Counted from the stretch's first letter, positions 46,287-55,839 are shown. The stretch is DNA of 64,000 bases from Pseudomonas entomophila (GCF_013523125.1 NZ_JAAMQJ010000009.1:1-64000), one strand, 5' to 3'. Notes: a model not told the origin generated them from the letters alone. Numbers and translations: made by a program.

Positions 46287-46671
46287 CGACTGCTCCTACT
46301 GATGGCCTGCGAGGGCCGTAATGACGAGTGGCTGCCGGTCGAACCGTGCCCGATCGGCACGACGCGCGGCGAATGCTGGAGGCCGCCTGGACCCACCGAG
46401 CCAACGGCGCGAAGCATAGCGCAACGTCTGCCAGAGCGGTTAGCCACCCTGTCGTAGGCGAGGTGGTGTGCGCTCGAGACACCTGCCGACCCCTTGCCGA
46501 CCAAGGTCCGTACGCCTTTTGCCACCTACGCGCACGCTCGTCGTATTTCCGCTGGTCAAGCGACCCCGTGATCGCTAGAATTGCGCACTTTTTGATCAGA
46601 GGCGCCAGAAGCGCCCGTCAAGCTCGTCCCCGATTCCGGTGGACGACCTGCATTCAATACCGAGGTTAGTC

Positions 46672-48009
46672 ATGTCCACCACGCCTGCATCTTCCATCCC
46701 GAAGGTCGGATTCGTCTCGCTGGGTTGCCCGAAAGCGCTGGTCGATTCCGAGCGCATCCTCACGCAATTGCGCATGGAAGGCTACGAGGTCGTACCCACC
46801 TACGAAGACGCCGACGTGGTGGTGGTCAACACCTGTGGCTTCATCGACAGCGCCAAGGCCGAATCGCTGGAAGTCATCGGCGAGGCCATCAAGGAGAACG
46901 GCAAGGTCATCGTCACCGGCTGCATGGGCGTCGAGGAAGGCAACATCCGTGACGTGCACCCGAGCGTGCTTTCGGTCAGCGGCCCGCAGCAATACGAGCA
47001 GGTGGTCAACGCCGTGCACGAAGTGGTGCCGCCACGCCAGGACCACAACCCGTTGATCGACCTGGTGCCGCCCCAGGGCGTCAAGCTGACCCCGCGTCAC
47101 TACGCGTACCTGAAGATCTCCGAGGGCTGCAACCACAGCTGCAGCTTCTGCATCATCCCGTCGATGCGCGGCAAGCTGGTCAGCCGTCCGGTCGGCGAGG
47201 TGCTGAGCGAGGCCGAGCGCCTGGTCAAGGCCGGCGTCAAGGAGCTCCTGGTGATCTCCCAGGACACCAGCGCCTACGGCGTGGACGTGCGCTACAAGAC
47301 CGACTTCTGGAACGGTCGCCCGGTCAAGACGCGCCTGCTCGAGCTGTGCGAAGCCCTGAGCACACTGGGCGTCTGGGTGCGTCTGCACTACGTCTACCCG
47401 TACCCGAACGTCGACGACGTGATCCCGCTGATGGCCGCCGGCAAGCTGCTGCCGTACCTGGACATCCCGTTCCAGCACGCCAGTCCCAAGGTGCTCAAGT
47501 CGATGAAGCGCCCGGCGTTCGAAGACCGCACCCTGACGCGCATCAAGCAGTGGCGCGAGCAGTGCCCGGAGCTGATCATCCGTTCGACCTTCATCGTCGG
47601 CTTCCCGGGCGAGACCGAAGAGGACTTCCAGTACCTGCTGGACTGGCTGACCGAAGCGCAGCTGGACCGCGTCGGCTGCTTCCAGTACTCGCCGGTCGAA
47701 GGCGCGCCAGCCAAAGAACTGGGCCTGGACGAGGTGCCGGATGCCATCAAGCAGGACCGTTGGGATCGCTTCATGGCGCATCAGCAGGCCATCAGCGCGG
47801 CCCGCCTGCAGCAGCGCATCGGCCGGGAAATCGACGTGTTGATCGACGAAGTGGAAACCGAAGGGTCGGTCGGCCGCAGCTTCTTCGACGCCCCGGAAAT
47901 TGACGGTAGCGTGTTCATCGACGGCGACCATGGCTTCAAGCCGGGCGACACGGTACGGTGCCGTGTGGTCGACGCCGACGAGTACGACCTGTGGGCCGAA
48001 CCCATCTGA
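46672..48009 (+). CDS. rimO: Ribosomal protein S12 methylthiotransferase RimO
   Basis: Radical SAM enzyme that adds a methylthio group to Asp89 of ribosomal protein S12. 445 residues: N-terminal UPF0004 domain with Cys19, Cys55 and Cys84 for the second cluster, radical SAM motif CNHSCSFC (Cys153, 157, 160), and a C-terminal TRAM domain with [16 protein letters not shown]. Start ATG 46672. Single gene, divergent from kup. Confidence 0.97.
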   Translation: MSTTPASSIPKVGFVSLGCPKALVDSERILTQLRMEGYEVVPTYEDADVVVVNTCGFIDSAKAESLEVIGEAIKENGKVIVTGCMGVEEGNIRDVHPSVLSVSGPQQYEQVVNAVHEVVPPRQDHNPLIDLVPPQGVKLTPRHYAYLKISEGCNHSCSFCIIPSMRGKLVSRPVGEVLSEAERLVKAGVKELLVISQDTSAYGVDVRYKTDFWNGRPVKTRLLELCEALSTLGVWVRLHYVYPYPNVDDVIPLMAAGKLLPYLDIPFQHASPKVLKSMKRPAFEDRTLTRIKQWREQCPELIIRSTFIVGFPGETEEDFQYLLDWLTEAQLDRVGCFQYSPVEGAPAKELGLDEVPDAIKQDRWDRFMAHQQAISAARLQQRIGREIDVLIDEVETEGSVGRSFFDAPEIDGSVFIDGDHGFKPGDTVRCRVVDADEYDLWAEPI

Positions 48010-48072
48010 GGTTGTCCTCGCGCCAGGCCGCTCTGCGCGGGCGGCCTGCGCACACTGACAAGGACGTACCGC

Positions 48073-48516
48073 ATGTTCACCCTCGACACGCCCACCGTGG
48101 CGGACTACCCAGCCCTCATGCAGCTCTGGGAAGCCTCGGTCCGCGCCACCCATGACTTTCTGCCCGAGCACTATCGGGTGATTCTGCGCGACCACGTGCT
48201 GCCCAAATACCTGCCCGCCGTCACGCTGGTGGCCTGCAAGGACCAGGAAGGCCGTTTCCTGGGCTTTGCCGGTGTCGCGCAGCAACGTCTGGACATGCTG
48301 TTCGTCGCACCGACGCACCAGGGCCAGGGCATCGGCACGCGCCTGCTCACCCATGCCATCGAGACGCTGGGCGTGCGCACGCTGGACGTCAACGAACAGA
48401 ATCCTCGGGCGCTGGATTTCTATCGACGCCATGGTTTCGAGATCACGGGGCGCGCCGAGACCGACGGGCTGGGCCAGCCCTACCCGCTCCTGCACCTGCG
48501 CCTGGCCGGCCGATAG
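48073..48516 (+). CDS. GNAT-family N-acetyltransferase
   Basis: 147 residues with the GNAT fold. The acetyl-CoA loop is LFVAPTHQGQGIGTRLLTHAI (about 76-96), with the Gln/Arg-x-x-Gly-x-Gly motif QGQGIG, and the C-terminal NPRALDFYRRHGFEITGR matches the last motif of the family. Substrate unknown; similar proteins are annotated as YafP-like or amino-acid acetyltransferases. Starts 63 bases after rimO and may be co-transcribed. Confidence 0.9.
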   Translation: MFTLDTPTVADYPALMQLWEASVRATHDFLPEHYRVILRDHVLPKYLPAVTLVACKDQEGRFLGFAGVAQQRLDMLFVAPTHQGQGIGTRLLTHAIETLGVRTLDVNEQNPRALDFYRRHGFEITGRAETDGLGQPYPLLHLRLAGR

Positions 48517-48597
48517 GCGCGGCGCAGATAGCGGCCATCGAACGGCCTCGGGCAGGTACAATGCAGGTCTTATTTCCTGTCTTGCGAAACACCGACC

Positions 48598-49308
48598 ATG
48601 AGTGAACCCGTTCGTCTCTCCAAATGCCTCATCGCACAGCTTGGCTGCTCCCGCCGCGAGGCCGAACTGTTCATCGAAGGGGGCTGGGTCACGGTCGATG
48701 GCGTGGTCATCGAGCAGCCGCAATTCAAGATCGATCAACAGCGCGTCGAACTGCTGCCGGGCGCCAAGGCCGAGCCTCTGGCACCGGTCACCCTGTTGCT
48801 GAACCAGCCGGCCGGGCAGTGGCTCGAAGAAGCACGCGCCAGCATCACCATGGCCAGCCTGGGCACCACGCAACCGAGCGACATCCGCCCGCTGCACGGT
48901 CACTTCGTCCGGCAGGAATGCGTGGCCGCCCTGCCCCCTGGCGCCAGCGGTCTGCAGGTGTTCACCCAGGATTGGCGCACCAAGCGCAAGATCGAGGCCG
49001 ACCTGCGCAAGCTGGAGCAGGAATACATCATCGAAGTGCGCGGGTCGGCGACGCCGCAGGCGCTGGAGCGGCTGGCACGCGGCCTGGTCCGCGACGGCCG
49101 TGAGCTGCCCAAGGCCAAGGCCAGCTGGCAGAACGAGACCCACCTGCGCCTGGCGATCAAGGCGCCCCAGCCTGGCACCATCAGCGAGCTGTGCAGTGCC
49201 CTGAAGCTCGAGATCGTCAGCCTGCGCCGTATCCGCCTGGGTGGCGTGCCCATGGGCAAGCTGCCGCTCGGGCAGTGGCGGTACGTCGGCAGCCACGAAC
49301 GTTTCTAG
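48598..49308 (+). CDS. RluF-type pseudouridine synthase-like protein, catalytic site lost
   Basis: 236 residues with an S4 RNA-binding domain (about 5-65) and a fold that follows the RluF/RsuA family to the C-terminus (RRIRLGGVPMGKLPLGQWR). The catalytic GRLDKDS-GL motif of active enzymes is replaced here by ALPPGASGLQVF (111-122): the essential Asp is absent. The region that normally carries NRQIRRM is also changed (TISELCSALKLEI). It probably binds rRNA without making pseudouridine. Annotation tools will likely call it an active enzyme. Single gene before a DUF1456 gene. Confidence 0.82.
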   Translation: MSEPVRLSKCLIAQLGCSRREAELFIEGGWVTVDGVVIEQPQFKIDQQRVELLPGAKAEPLAPVTLLLNQPAGQWLEEARASITMASLGTTQPSDIRPLHGHFVRQECVAALPPGASGLQVFTQDWRTKRKIEADLRKLEQEYIIEVRGSATPQALERLARGLVRDGRELPKAKASWQNETHLRLAIKAPQPGTISELCSALKLEIVSLRRIRLGGVPMGKLPLGQWRYVGSHERF

Positions 49309-49353
49309 TCTCGAAGGCCGCACTGCGATGCGGCGCCTCAACAGGATCTCTCC

Positions 49354-49815
49354 ATGAATCACAACGATGTACTGCGCAGCGTGCGCTACATGATCAAGGC
49401 CAACGACGCGCAGATGGTCAAGATCTTCGCACTGTCCGGCCTGACGCTGTCCACGGCCCAGGTCGCCGGTTACCTCAAGAAGGAAGAGGAAGAAGGCTTC
49501 GTGCAGTGCCCGGACACGGTCATGGCGCACTTTCTCGACGGCCTGGTGACGCACCGCCGCGGCCGCGATGACAGTCGTGCGCCGCAGCCGCTGGAGCTGC
49601 CGGTGACCAACAACACGGTGCTCAAGAAACTGCGCGTGGCGTTCGAGCTCAAGGAAGACGACCTGCACGCCGTGCTCAAGTCGGTGAACTTCCCGGTGTC
49701 CAAGCCGGAACTCAGCGCCTTGTTCCGCAAGGTCGGGCACGACAACTACCGGCCCTGTGGCGACCAACTGTTGCGCAACTTCCTCAAGGGCCTGACCCTG
49801 CGCGTGCGTGGCTGA
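49354..49815 (+). CDS. DUF1456 family protein (YehS-like)
   Basis: 153 residues made of two repeats of an about 65-residue unit: NHNDVLRSVRYMIKANDAQMVKIFALSG near the N-terminus is echoed by NNTVLKKLRVAFELKEDDLHAVLKSVN in the second half. This doublet is the DUF1456 architecture. Function unknown. Four bases before trmO, likely one operon. Confidence 0.9.
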   Translation: MNHNDVLRSVRYMIKANDAQMVKIFALSGLTLSTAQVAGYLKKEEEEGFVQCPDTVMAHFLDGLVTHRRGRDDSRAPQPLELPVTNNTVLKKLRVAFELKEDDLHAVLKSVNFPVSKPELSALFRKVGHDNYRPCGDQLLRNFLKGLTLRVRG

Positions 49816-49819
49816 TCCC

Positions 49820-50521
49820 ATGCAGCACAGCGTCTCGCCCGTGGGTTACGTGCGTTCCTGCTTCAAGGAAAAGTTCGCCATCCCTCGCCAACCGCACCTG
49901 GCGCCTGCTGCTCGAGGCGTGCTGGAACTGGTCCCGCCCTTCGACCAGGGGGAGGCCGTGGCGGGCCTGGAGCAGGTTAGCCACGTCTGGCTGCTGTTTC
50001 TGTTCCACCAGGCGCTGGAGGACACGCCTCGCCTGAAAGTCCGCCCGCCCCGGCTGGGCGGCAACAAGAGCATGGGCGTGTTCGCCACCCGCGCCACCCA
50101 TCGGCCCAACGGCATCGGGCAATCGGTGGTCAGGCTGGACGCGGTGGAACCGGGACGGCTGCTGCTCTCGGGGATCGATCTGCTGGACGGCACGCCGGTG
50201 CTGGACATCAAGCCCTACGTGCCTTACGCCGATAGCGTCGCTGGAGCCTGCAATGGTATGGCCAGCGAGGCACCGGCACGCATCGTCGTCGAGTGGCGCG
50301 ATGCGGCGCTGGACCAGGCCCAGCAGCATGGGTTGCGCCTGGGCGAACCGTTGCTGGCCCTGATCGAACAGTGCCTGGCCCAAGATCCGCGGCCGGCCTA
50401 CCAGAAGCCGCCTGCCGAGCGTGTGTATGGCGTGAAGTTCTGGGACGTGCAGGTGCGCTGGCATTACCCGGAGCCGGGTCGCATCGTGGTGTTGAACGTG
50501 GAGCGCGACCACGGAGAGTGA
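49820..50521 (+). CDS. trmO: tRNA (N6-threonylcarbamoyladenosine(37)-N6)-methyltransferase TrmO
   Basis: 233 residues. Methylates N6 of t6A37 in tRNA-Thr, using S-adenosylmethionine. The N-terminal beta-barrel shows VGYVRSCFKEKFAIPRQP, RATHRPNGIGQSVVRL and the DIKPYVPYAD motif of the TsaA/YaeB group, followed by a C-terminal extension typical of Pseudomonas members. ATG 49820 is preferred because MQHSVSPVGYVRS matches the usual start; an upstream GTG at 49808 overlaps the previous gene. Confidence 0.92.
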   Translation: MQHSVSPVGYVRSCFKEKFAIPRQPHLAPAARGVLELVPPFDQGEAVAGLEQVSHVWLLFLFHQALEDTPRLKVRPPRLGGNKSMGVFATRATHRPNGIGQSVVRLDAVEPGRLLLSGIDLLDGTPVLDIKPYVPYADSVAGACNGMASEAPARIVVEWRDAALDQAQQHGLRLGEPLLALIEQCLAQDPRPAYQKPPAERVYGVKFWDVQVRWHYPEPGRIVVLNVERDHGE

Positions 50522-50568
50522 TCGTCTCGAGCACTGGTCACGCTGCAGGCGGCGCCTGGCCGGGCGCC

Positions 50569-50592
50569 ATCGCTGGCAAGCCAGCTCCCACA
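50569..50592 (-). repeat. REP element
   Basis: Reverse complement of the TGTGGGAGCTGGCTTGCCAG type, matching the copy at 11462. Confidence 0.85.
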
Positions 50593-50695
50593 GGGGGCCA
50601 ATGAAGACTGCCAATCTGTAGTGCTGATGGCGACGCGTGACAGGCTGCACAAGGCGTGTGCCATCTGCTGCAGCCGTTGGCCCTGGATGAGCCTT

Positions 50696-50719
50696 TGTGG
50701 GAGCGGGCTTGCCCGCGAT
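50696..50719 (+). repeat. REP element
   Basis: TGTGGGAGCGGGCTTGCCCG plus CGAT, identical over 24 bases to the copy at 38318-38341. Confidence 0.9.
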
Positions 50720-50836
50720 GGCGGCGGCAGCTTCAGCGCACTGCCGGCAGGCCTGCTGGATTCAGGCGAGGTCGACCTGCTGGTGGCAAGCCAACCTTGT
50801 ACGTCAATGCGCTTGGCCAGCGGCCAGGCGCTGGCC

Positions 50837-51616
50837 TCACTTCTCGACGAAGGCACGCTCGATCAGGTAGTCGCCTGGATCGCGCATGCGAGCGGAGACC
50901 TTGAGGCCGAAGCTGTCGAGCACTTCGCTGGTTTCGTCGAGCATGCTCGGGCTGCCGCAGATCATCGCGCGGTCGTCCTGCGGGTTGATCGGCGGCAGGC
51001 CGATGTCGCTGAACAGCTTGCCGCTGCGCATCAGGTCGGTCAGACGGCCCTGGTTCTCGAACGGCTCGCGGGTTACGGTGGGGTAGTAGATCAGCTTCTC
51101 GCGCACGGCGTCGCCGAAGAACTCGTTCTGCGGCAGGTGCTCGGTGATGAACTCGCGGTAGGCGACTTCGTTCACGTAGCGCACGCCATGGACCAGGATC
51201 ACCTTCTCGAAGCGCTCGTAGGTCTCAGGGTCCTGGATGACGCTCATGAACGGCGCCAGGCCAGTACCGGTGCTCAGCAGGTACAGGTGCTTGCCCGGGT
51301 TCAGGTCGTCGAGCACCAGGGTACCGGTAGGTTTCTTGCTGATGATGATCTCATCGCCTTCCTTCAGGTGTTGCAGCTGCGAGGTCAGCGGGCCGTCCGG
51401 CACCTTGATGCTGAAGAACTCCAGGTGCTCTTCCCAATTGGGCGACGCGATGGAATAGGCACGCATGAGCGGACGGCCGCTGTCCTGCTGCAGGCCGATC
51501 ATCACGAACTGACCGTTCTCGAAGCGCAGACCCGGGTCACGGGTACACTTGAAGCTGAACAGGGTGTCGTTCCAGTGATGCACACTGAGGACACGTTCGT
51601 GGTTCATGTTGCTCAT
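50837..51616 (-). CDS. fprA: Ferredoxin-NADP+ reductase FprA
   Basis: FAD enzyme passing electrons between NADPH and ferredoxin/flavodoxin, used for iron-sulfur repair and oxidative-stress defence. 259 residues: FAD-binding RAYSIAS (about 51-57), NADPH-binding GTGLAPFMS (about 116-124) and the C-terminal ERAFVEK ending of the bacterial FPR class. Start at ATG 51616 with AGGAGCC upstream. Divergent from finR; in Pseudomonas putida FinR activates fprA. Confidence 0.95.
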   Translation of the reverse strand: MSNMNHERVLSVHHWNDTLFSFKCTRDPGLRFENGQFVMIGLQQDSGRPLMRAYSIASPNWEEHLEFFSIKVPDGPLTSQLQHLKEGDEIIISKKPTGTLVLDDLNPGKHLYLLSTGTGLAPFMSVIQDPETYERFEKVILVHGVRYVNEVAYREFITEHLPQNEFFGDAVREKLIYYPTVTREPFENQGRLTDLMRSGKLFSDIGLPPINPQDDRAMICGSPSMLDETSEVLDSFGLKVSARMRDPGDYLIERAFVEK

Positions 51617-51687
51617 CGATGGGGCTCCTGAAAAAAGACGCAACGCTATTCACAGCGCTCTTGCGCGCTAGTGTAGTGGGCGTAAGA

Positions 51688-51715
51688 ATATCTGGAAAAT
51701 CAATTATCAAGATAT
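51688..51715. promoter_or_regulatory. Candidate LysR-type operator between fprA and finR
   Basis: ATATCT (51688-51693) and AGATAT (51710-51715) form an inverted repeat with 16 bases between, in the 119-bp divergent intergenic region. LysR regulators usually bind such a dyad between their own gene and the target. Assignment to FinR is inference. Confidence 0.5.
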
Positions 51716-51735
51716 GTGTTATTGGTTATATAGAT

Positions 51736-52662
51736 ATGCGATTCACACTCCGTCAACTGCAAGTCTTCGTCGCCGTCGCCCAGCACCAGAGCGTGTCGCG
51801 GGCGGCTGGCCTGCTCGCGCTGTCCCAATCGGCGGCCAGCACGTCCATCACCGAACTGGAGCGGCAGACCAGCTGCCAGCTGTTCGATCGCGCGGGCAAA
51901 CGCTTGAGCCTCAATGCCTTGGGACATCAACTGCTGCCCCAGGCCGTCGCCCTGCTCGACCAGGCCAAGGAGATCGAAGACCTGCTCGGCGGCAAGTCCG
52001 GCTTCGGGGCCCTGTCGGTCGGCGCCACGCTGACCATCGGCAACTACCTGGCGACGTTGCTGATCGGCAGCTTCATGCAGGGCCACCCAGAGAGCCAGGT
52101 GAAGCTGCATGTACAGAACACGGCCCATATCGTGCAGCAAGTGGCCCATTACGAAATCGACCTGGGCCTGATCGAAGGCGACTGCAACCACCCCGACCTG
52201 GAAGTGCAGCCTTGGGTCGCGGATGAGCTGGTGGTGTTCTGCGCCCCACAGCATCCTTTGGCCATCCTGGGCAAGGCCGACCTGGAGACCTTGTGCCGGG
52301 AAGCCTGGATCCTGCGTGAACAAGGCTCTGGCACACGGCTGACCTTCGACCAGGCCATGCGTCATCATCGCGCCCACCTGGATATCCGCCTGGAGCTGGA
52401 GCACACCGAAGCCATCAAGCGTGCCGTGGAGTCGGGGCTGGGGATCAGTTGCATCTCTCGGCTGGCCCTGCGCGATGCGTTCCGGCGTGGCAGCCTGGTG
52501 CCGGTCGAGACCCCTGACCTGGACCTGGCCCGGCAGTTCTACTTCATCTGGCACAAACAGAAGTACCAGACCTCGGCCATGCGCGAATTCCTCGAGCTGT
52601 GCCGCACCTTCACCGCCGGCGTGCAGCGCAGCGACGAGATCGTGCTGCCGTCGATCGCCTGA
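51736..52662 (+). CDS. finR: LysR-family regulator FinR
   Basis: 308 residues: N-terminal winged helix-turn-helix (MRFTLRQLQVFVAVAQHQSVSRAA ... SQSAASTSITELE, about 1-60) and a periplasmic-binding-protein-like effector domain. Orientation and position beside fprA match FinR, which in Pseudomonas putida is required for induction of fprA by superoxide-generating agents. Start at ATG 51736; a longer frame would run into the divergent promoter. Confidence 0.93.
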   Translation: MRFTLRQLQVFVAVAQHQSVSRAAGLLALSQSAASTSITELERQTSCQLFDRAGKRLSLNALGHQLLPQAVALLDQAKEIEDLLGGKSGFGALSVGATLTIGNYLATLLIGSFMQGHPESQVKLHVQNTAHIVQQVAHYEIDLGLIEGDCNHPDLEVQPWVADELVVFCAPQHPLAILGKADLETLCREAWILREQGSGTRLTFDQAMRHHRAHLDIRLELEHTEAIKRAVESGLGISCISRLALRDAFRRGSLVPVETPDLDLARQFYFIWHKQKYQTSAMREFLELCRTFTAGVQRSDEIVLPSIA

Positions 52663-52665
52663 GCC

Positions 52666-53028
52666 TCAGAGCAGGATGATGCCCCAGACCAGGGCAATCG
52701 CTGTCAGCGCCACCAGTTGCGCGGCGCTGCCCATGTCCTTGGCATTCTTCGACAGCGGATGGTGCTCCAGCGAGATCCGGTCGATCGCTGCCTCGACGGC
52801 GGAATTGAGCAGCTCCACGATCAGCCCCAACAGACAGACGGCGACCAGGATCGCCCGCTCGGCGCGGCTGACCGGCAGCCAGAACGCCAGCGGCACCAGA
52901 ATGACGTTGAGCAGGACGAGCTGGCGAAATGCGGCCTCACCCAGGAAAGCGGCGCGCAGGCCGTCGAAGGAATAGCCCGCGGCGTTGACGATGCGTTTCA
53001 GGCCCGTACGGCCCTTGAATGGCGACAT
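52666..53028 (-). CDS. dgkA: Diacylglycerol kinase
   Basis: Small integral membrane kinase that turns diacylglycerol, a by-product of osmoregulated glucan and lipopolysaccharide modification, back into phosphatidate. 120 residues with three transmembrane helices and the catalytic motif ELLNSAVEAAIDRIS (about 67-81). The start FKGRTGLKRIVNAAGYSFDG carries the amphipathic surface helix. Convergent with finR. Confidence 0.97.
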   Translation of the reverse strand: MSPFKGRTGLKRIVNAAGYSFDGLRAAFLGEAAFRQLVLLNVILVPLAFWLPVSRAERAILVAVCLLGLIVELLNSAVEAAIDRISLEHHPLSKNAKDMGSAAQLVALTAIALVWGIILL

Positions 53029-53101
53029 GAAGAAATACTGTACCGAGGAAAGGCCCGCATTCTATAGCGAACACGGCCCAGAAAGGACGTAGGACAGCGC
53101 T

Positions 53102-53752
53102 TCAATGCGAGGCGACTGATTCCAGTTGTTGCAGCAACAGGGCCGCCTGGGTTCGCGTACGCACCCCCAGTTTGCGGAAGATCGCGGTCACGTGCGCCTT
53201 GATGGTGGCTTCCGACACGTTCAACTCGTAGGCGATCTGCTTGTTGAGCAAGCCTTCGCAGACCATGGTCAACACGCGAAACTGCTGAGGCGTGAGGCTG
53301 GCCAACCCTTCGCTGGCTGCCTTGGCTTCGGCGGACACGTCGACCTTGTCGAACGCCTGGGGCGGCCACCAGGCGTCGCCGTCCAGCACCTGTTGCACGG
53401 CGTTCTGGATCACGTCGAGGGTACTGGACTTGGGGATGAACCCACTGGCCCCGAACTCACGGGACTTGACCACCACGGCCGCCTCTTCCTGCGCGGACAC
53501 CATCACCACCGGGATCTGCGGATACTGACCCCGCAGCAGCACCAGGCCGGAGAACCCGTAGGCGCCGGGCATGTTCAAGTCCAGCAGCACCAGATCCCAG
53601 TCGGCCTTTTGCGCCAGGTGCGTTTCGAGCTCGGCGATGCTCGCCACCTCGACCAGGCGCACGTCAGGCCCCAGCCCCAGGGTGACGGCTTGGCGCAACG
53701 CGCTACGGAACAGCGGGTGATCGTCGGCTATCAGGATGTCGTAGGTGGCCAT
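53102..53752 (-). CDS. erdR: LuxR-type response regulator ErdR
   Basis: 216 residues: receiver domain about 1-120 with the acidic pocket DD (10-11) and phospho-acceptor Asp58 in LVLLDLNMPG, then a LuxR-type helix-turn-helix (LTPQQFRVLTMVCEGLLNKQIAYELNVSEATIKAHV). It matches ErdR (PA3604), which controls ethanol and acetate metabolism genes in Pseudomonas aeruginosa, and the dgkA linkage is conserved. A partner sensor kinase is not adjacent. Start ATG 53752. Confidence 0.9.
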   Translation of the reverse strand: MATYDILIADDHPLFRSALRQAVTLGLGPDVRLVEVASIAELETHLAQKADWDLVLLDLNMPGAYGFSGLVLLRGQYPQIPVVMVSAQEEAAVVVKSREFGASGFIPKSSTLDVIQNAVQQVLDGDAWWPPQAFDKVDVSAEAKAASEGLASLTPQQFRVLTMVCEGLLNKQIAYELNVSEATIKAHVTAIFRKLGVRTRTQAALLLQQLESVASH

Positions 53753-53919
53753 CGGTTCATGGATCCTGTGATGTGCCTGCGGCGGCATGGCGCGGCAGAC
53801 GGGCGAATCGGTGCGTGACGCACGGTACGGGTGGCAGGTCGAGCGGTCTGGGCCACTCGTGTCGGGGAGCGGCGCCAAGCATGCCCAGCGCGCCCGAGGC
53901 GGTCAAGCCAAAGCCGGCC

Positions 53920-54648
53920 TCAGGGTCGACGATCCGGCTGAAGAAAGGCGCTCAACTGCTGGTGCGCCGCATCCTGGGGGTCGATCGGCCTGTGGTGCTT
54001 GGCGCTCAGGTAATGCGTGCTGAAGACGTCCAGGTAGGCATCCAGCCCCCGAGCTGCCTGCGTATCGCCCGCCAGTTCCAGGCACATCGCGGCCACTTCG
54101 GCCGTACAGAAATGATCGTCGCGTTTCGAACGGCGCAGCCGGTAGCGCGACATCTGTTCGGCTTCCAGGCTCAACACCGGAAACCGCTCCAGGTACGGGC
54201 TCTTGCGGAACATCTTGCGCGCCTCGGTCCAGGTGGCGTCGAGCAGGATGAACAACGGCCGCTTGCCCGGCACCGCACTCACCTGCGTCACGACACGTTC
54301 GGGTGCCACGAACTCACCGGGAAAGACGATGTAGGGCTGCCACTGCGGCTGGTCGAGCAACGCCAGCAGACGCTCGTCGACCTCGGTGCGCTGCCAGCCA
54401 AAGGCCGCGGTATCCTTGATCACGTCGGCGATCAGCCAGCCGGTGTTGCTTGGCTTCAACGGCTCGGTGTCGTGCATGATCAGGCACATGCCGGCGTTCG
54501 CGTCGATACGCGGCGTCCATTGGCACAGGCAATGGCTATGGATGACGCGGCACTCGGCGCAACGCGGCGCACGTGATCCGCGTGCGATGAACGGCTTGCT
54601 GCTGCGGGCCAGGCGTTCGGCGCGCAGTTGGGCAACGGCATGGCTCAT
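53920..54648 (-). CDS. tapT: DTW-domain tRNA-uridine aminocarboxypropyltransferase (TapT/YfiP-like)
   Basis: 242 residues of the DTW family; the name motif appears in LDATWTEARKM. N-terminal Cys residues CAECRVIHSHCLC (about 29-41) probably bind zinc. In Escherichia coli TapT (YfiP) transfers the 3-amino-3-carboxypropyl group of S-adenosylmethionine to U47 of several tRNAs, stabilising them at high temperature. Start ATG 54648; the longer frame upstream has no support. Confidence 0.85.
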   Translation of the reverse strand: MSHAVAQLRAERLARSSKPFIARGSRAPRCAECRVIHSHCLCQWTPRIDANAGMCLIMHDTEPLKPSNTGWLIADVIKDTAAFGWQRTEVDERLLALLDQPQWQPYIVFPGEFVAPERVVTQVSAVPGKRPLFILLDATWTEARKMFRKSPYLERFPVLSLEAEQMSRYRLRRSKRDDHFCTAEVAAMCLELAGDTQAARGLDAYLDVFSTHYLSAKHHRPIDPQDAAHQQLSAFLQPDRRP

Positions 54649-54849
54649 GACTGAGCGACCAATGGAAAATCGGTGATGAACACGAGAAAGACTCGGGCGC
54701 GGTGAAAGGATCGACAGTCTACCAGAGGTCGGTGGTTTGCCGCGTCGCACGAGCGGTCCACCGTGCTGGCTTGTATACTCCAGGCCGTCAGCACGGAACA
54801 CCCTGGCGTGACACCTGTCAAAGCGCCAGTCAACGAACAGGAGAGATGC

Positions 54850-55266
54850 ATGCTACGCCTTATTGTCCCGACCCTGAGCCTGGCGCTCGCGCTGCCCCTG
54901 GCCGCTGAAGCTGCCTCCAAGCAGGAGTACGAACTCTCCCAGATGCTGCACAAGGTTGCTCAGGAAAGCAGCGTCGGCACGCCGCGCGCCATCAACGAAG
55001 ACATCCTCGACCAGGGCTATACCGTCGAAGGCAACCAGTTGGTCAACCACTTGAGCGTACGCGCCAGCCATGCGGCCGAAATGCGCTCCAACCCGGACAA
55101 GGTGCGCGACCAGCTCGGCGCCAGCGTCTGCCGTAACACCGGCTTCCGCCAGCTGATGGCCAAGGGCGCCGTGCTGCGCTACGACTTCACCGAATACAAG
55201 ACCAACCGCCCTGTTGATCAGCAGGTATTCAATGCCGCGACCTGCGCGGGTGGCAAGAAGAAATAA
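54850..55266 (+). CDS. PA3611-like secreted protein
   Basis: 138 residues. Signal peptide MLRLIVPTLSLALALPLAAEA, then a small alpha/beta domain with two Cys (in SVCRNTGF and ATCAGG). It matches the PA3611 family, a quorum-sensing-regulated virulence factor in Pseudomonas aeruginosa, and its neighbours (recX, recA) are those of PA3611. Probably periplasmic or secreted; molecular role unknown. GAGAGATGC precedes ATG 54850. Confidence 0.8.
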   Translation: MLRLIVPTLSLALALPLAAEAASKQEYELSQMLHKVAQESSVGTPRAINEDILDQGYTVEGNQLVNHLSVRASHAAEMRSNPDKVRDQLGASVCRNTGFRQLMAKGAVLRYDFTEYKTNRPVDQQVFNAATCAGGKKK

Positions 55267-55364
55267 GCACTACGCAGTGGGCCGGCATGCGTGACCGCGC
55301 GGCCGGACACACCCGATGACCGCTCGCTATCCTGTTCCGCCAGCCGGCGGACAGGACGGATCGA

Positions 55365-55832
55365 TCAATCGTCCAAGTCTCGGCCACTGAGCAGTCGGCC
55401 GATCATGTTCATGGAAAAGCCGCGGTAGGCCAGAAAGCGCATCTGCTGAGCCCGGCGCTTGGGTTCGGTCGGCCGTTCGCCCGCGAACTTGCGTTGCCAG
55501 ACCTCGCGCAGCCGCGCCGCCCAATCGACCCCGCTGTCACGCAGGGCCTGTTCCACATCACCACGATCCAGCCCACGCTGTCCCAGGTCTTCGCGAATCC
55601 GCGCAGGACCGTAGCCGGCATTGGCCCGATACGAGATGAAGTGTTCAAGGTAGCGCGCTTCGCTCAGCAGGCCCTCTTCGGCCAGCCGATCGAGCGCAGG
55701 CTCGATCAGCTCATCCGGTGCACCACGCTGACGCAGCTTGCGTGTCAGTTCGACACGCCCATGCTCACGTCGCGCGAGCAGGTCCATGGCCGTCCGCCGC
55801 ACTGCAACGGGGGTATCGAGTACGGCGGACAT
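55365..55832 (-). CDS. recX: RecA regulator RecX
   Basis: Binds RecA filaments and limits their growth. 155 residues of three-helix repeats ([36 protein letters not shown]). Starts at ATG 55832, 7 bases after recA, the usual recA-recX operon. Confidence 0.95.
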   Translation of the reverse strand: MSAVLDTPVAVRRTAMDLLARREHGRVELTRKLRQRGAPDELIEPALDRLAEEGLLSEARYLEHFISYRANAGYGPARIREDLGQRGLDRGDVEQALRDSGVDWAARLREVWQRKFAGERPTEPKRRAQQMRFLAYRGFSMNMIGRLLSGRDLDD

Positions 55833-55839
55833 GGGCCGA

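Larger units (their letters stand above)
50522..50836. other. Gene-free region with two REP elements
   Basis: About 315 bases between the convergent trmO and fprA genes. It holds REP elements at 50569-50592 (minus orientation) and 50696-50719 (plus orientation). No credible ORF. Confidence 0.75.

Noticed and set aside
46666..49821. A 1051-codon open frame on the minus strand
   Set aside because: It lies opposite rimO, the GNAT gene, the RluF-like gene and the DUF1456 gene, has no family features and is a high-GC shadow frame.
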